Of a DNA stretch of 6,423 bases, positions 6,336-6,423 are shown piece by piece (position 1 is the first letter of the stretch; each line of letters opens with the position of its first letter). Source of the stretch: Pseudomonadota bacterium (GTDB taxonomy: Bacteria > Pseudomonadota > Gammaproteobacteria > Acidiferrobacterales > Acidiferrobacteraceae). The position numbers and the translations under genes were made by a program. The stretch covers positions 1 through 6,423 of the forward strand of contig JAJZZU010000156.1 of NCBI GenBank assembly GCA_021797365.1. The letters run 5' to 3'. The notes beneath the pieces were generated by a model, which saw only the letters and a list, made by a program, of their open reading frames with translations, was not told the origin of the DNA and did no database searches.

Positions 6336-6423
6336 TGCCAAGCGCAGAATCGTGGGCGCCGCGATTCTCGTGACCGTGGCGGTCGTGGTCCTGCCGATAC
6401 TGTTACAGCGGCCGCCATCGGCG
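6313..6423 (+). CDS. dedD: DedD-like SPOR-domain cell-division protein, N-terminal part (3' end outside window)
   Basis: A frame opens at GTG 6313 and runs unbroken for 37 codons to the window edge. Residues 8-31 read [16 protein letters not shown] followed by VVVLPILL: a positively charged cytoplasmic stub and then one hydrophobic membrane segment (about 13-31). This matches the start of E. coli DedD (KxRLVGxIVLVALxVIxLP) in pattern and spacing. DedD is an inner-membrane protein whose periplasmic C-terminal SPOR domain binds denuded septal peptidoglycan and helps constriction; that domain is beyond the window. The position directly after folC is where dedD sits in many gammaproteobacteria. 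The gene overlaps the end of folC by 23 nt in another frame. The identification rests on a short stretch plus synteny. Confidence 0.8.
   Translation, partial: MGEDGSFDAKRRIVGAAILVTVAVVVLPILLQRPPSA

Overview
This is a GC-rich, tightly packed stretch of proteobacterial chromosome. Every real gene is on the plus strand. The core order trpF-trpB-trpA-accD-folC-dedD is a conserved arrangement in gammaproteobacteria (Pseudomonas-type and sulfur-oxidiser-type genomes), and the protein sequences fit that group. I would guess a high-GC, possibly chemolithotrophic gammaproteobacterium, but nothing in the window fixes the genus. I see no mobile element, CRISPR array, tRNA, rRNA, riboswitch or convincing intrinsic terminator. 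The longest gap between genes is about 36 bases.

Positions 1-1500 hold an upstream cluster. It contains the 3' end of a LysR-family regulator, a class I glutamine-amidotransferase-like protein whose catalytic Cys and His both appear to be replaced, and a 116-residue conserved-looking protein of unknown function. The first two overlap by 4 nt and the third follows after 2 nt, so they may be co-transcribed.

Positions 1521-5055 hold a likely promoter directly before trpF, then trpF, trpB, trpA and accD. These make the late tryptophan-pathway enzymes (phosphoribosylanthranilate isomerase and both tryptophan synthase subunits) and the carboxyltransferase beta subunit of acetyl-CoA carboxylase. 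Each junction overlaps by 4 to 13 nt, which suggests translational coupling. trpE/G/D/C are not here, so the tryptophan pathway genes are split.

Positions 5052-6423 hold folC (folylpolyglutamate/dihydrofolate synthase) and the first 37 codons of dedD (SPOR-domain cell-division protein). The conserved FolC N-terminus can be read only if translation starts at a CTG overlapping the accD stop as CTGA; there is no upstream ATG, GTG or TTG in frame. The 3' end of folC also carries a likely promoter and the ribosome-binding site of dedD, and that purine-rich site is read in the folC frame as a glycine run at the FolC C-terminus.

Overall this is mainly a housekeeping region. The points worth a second look are the apparently dead amidotransferase homologue, the non-canonical folC start and the layered folC/dedD boundary. 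I found no evidence of a novel defence or mobile system.
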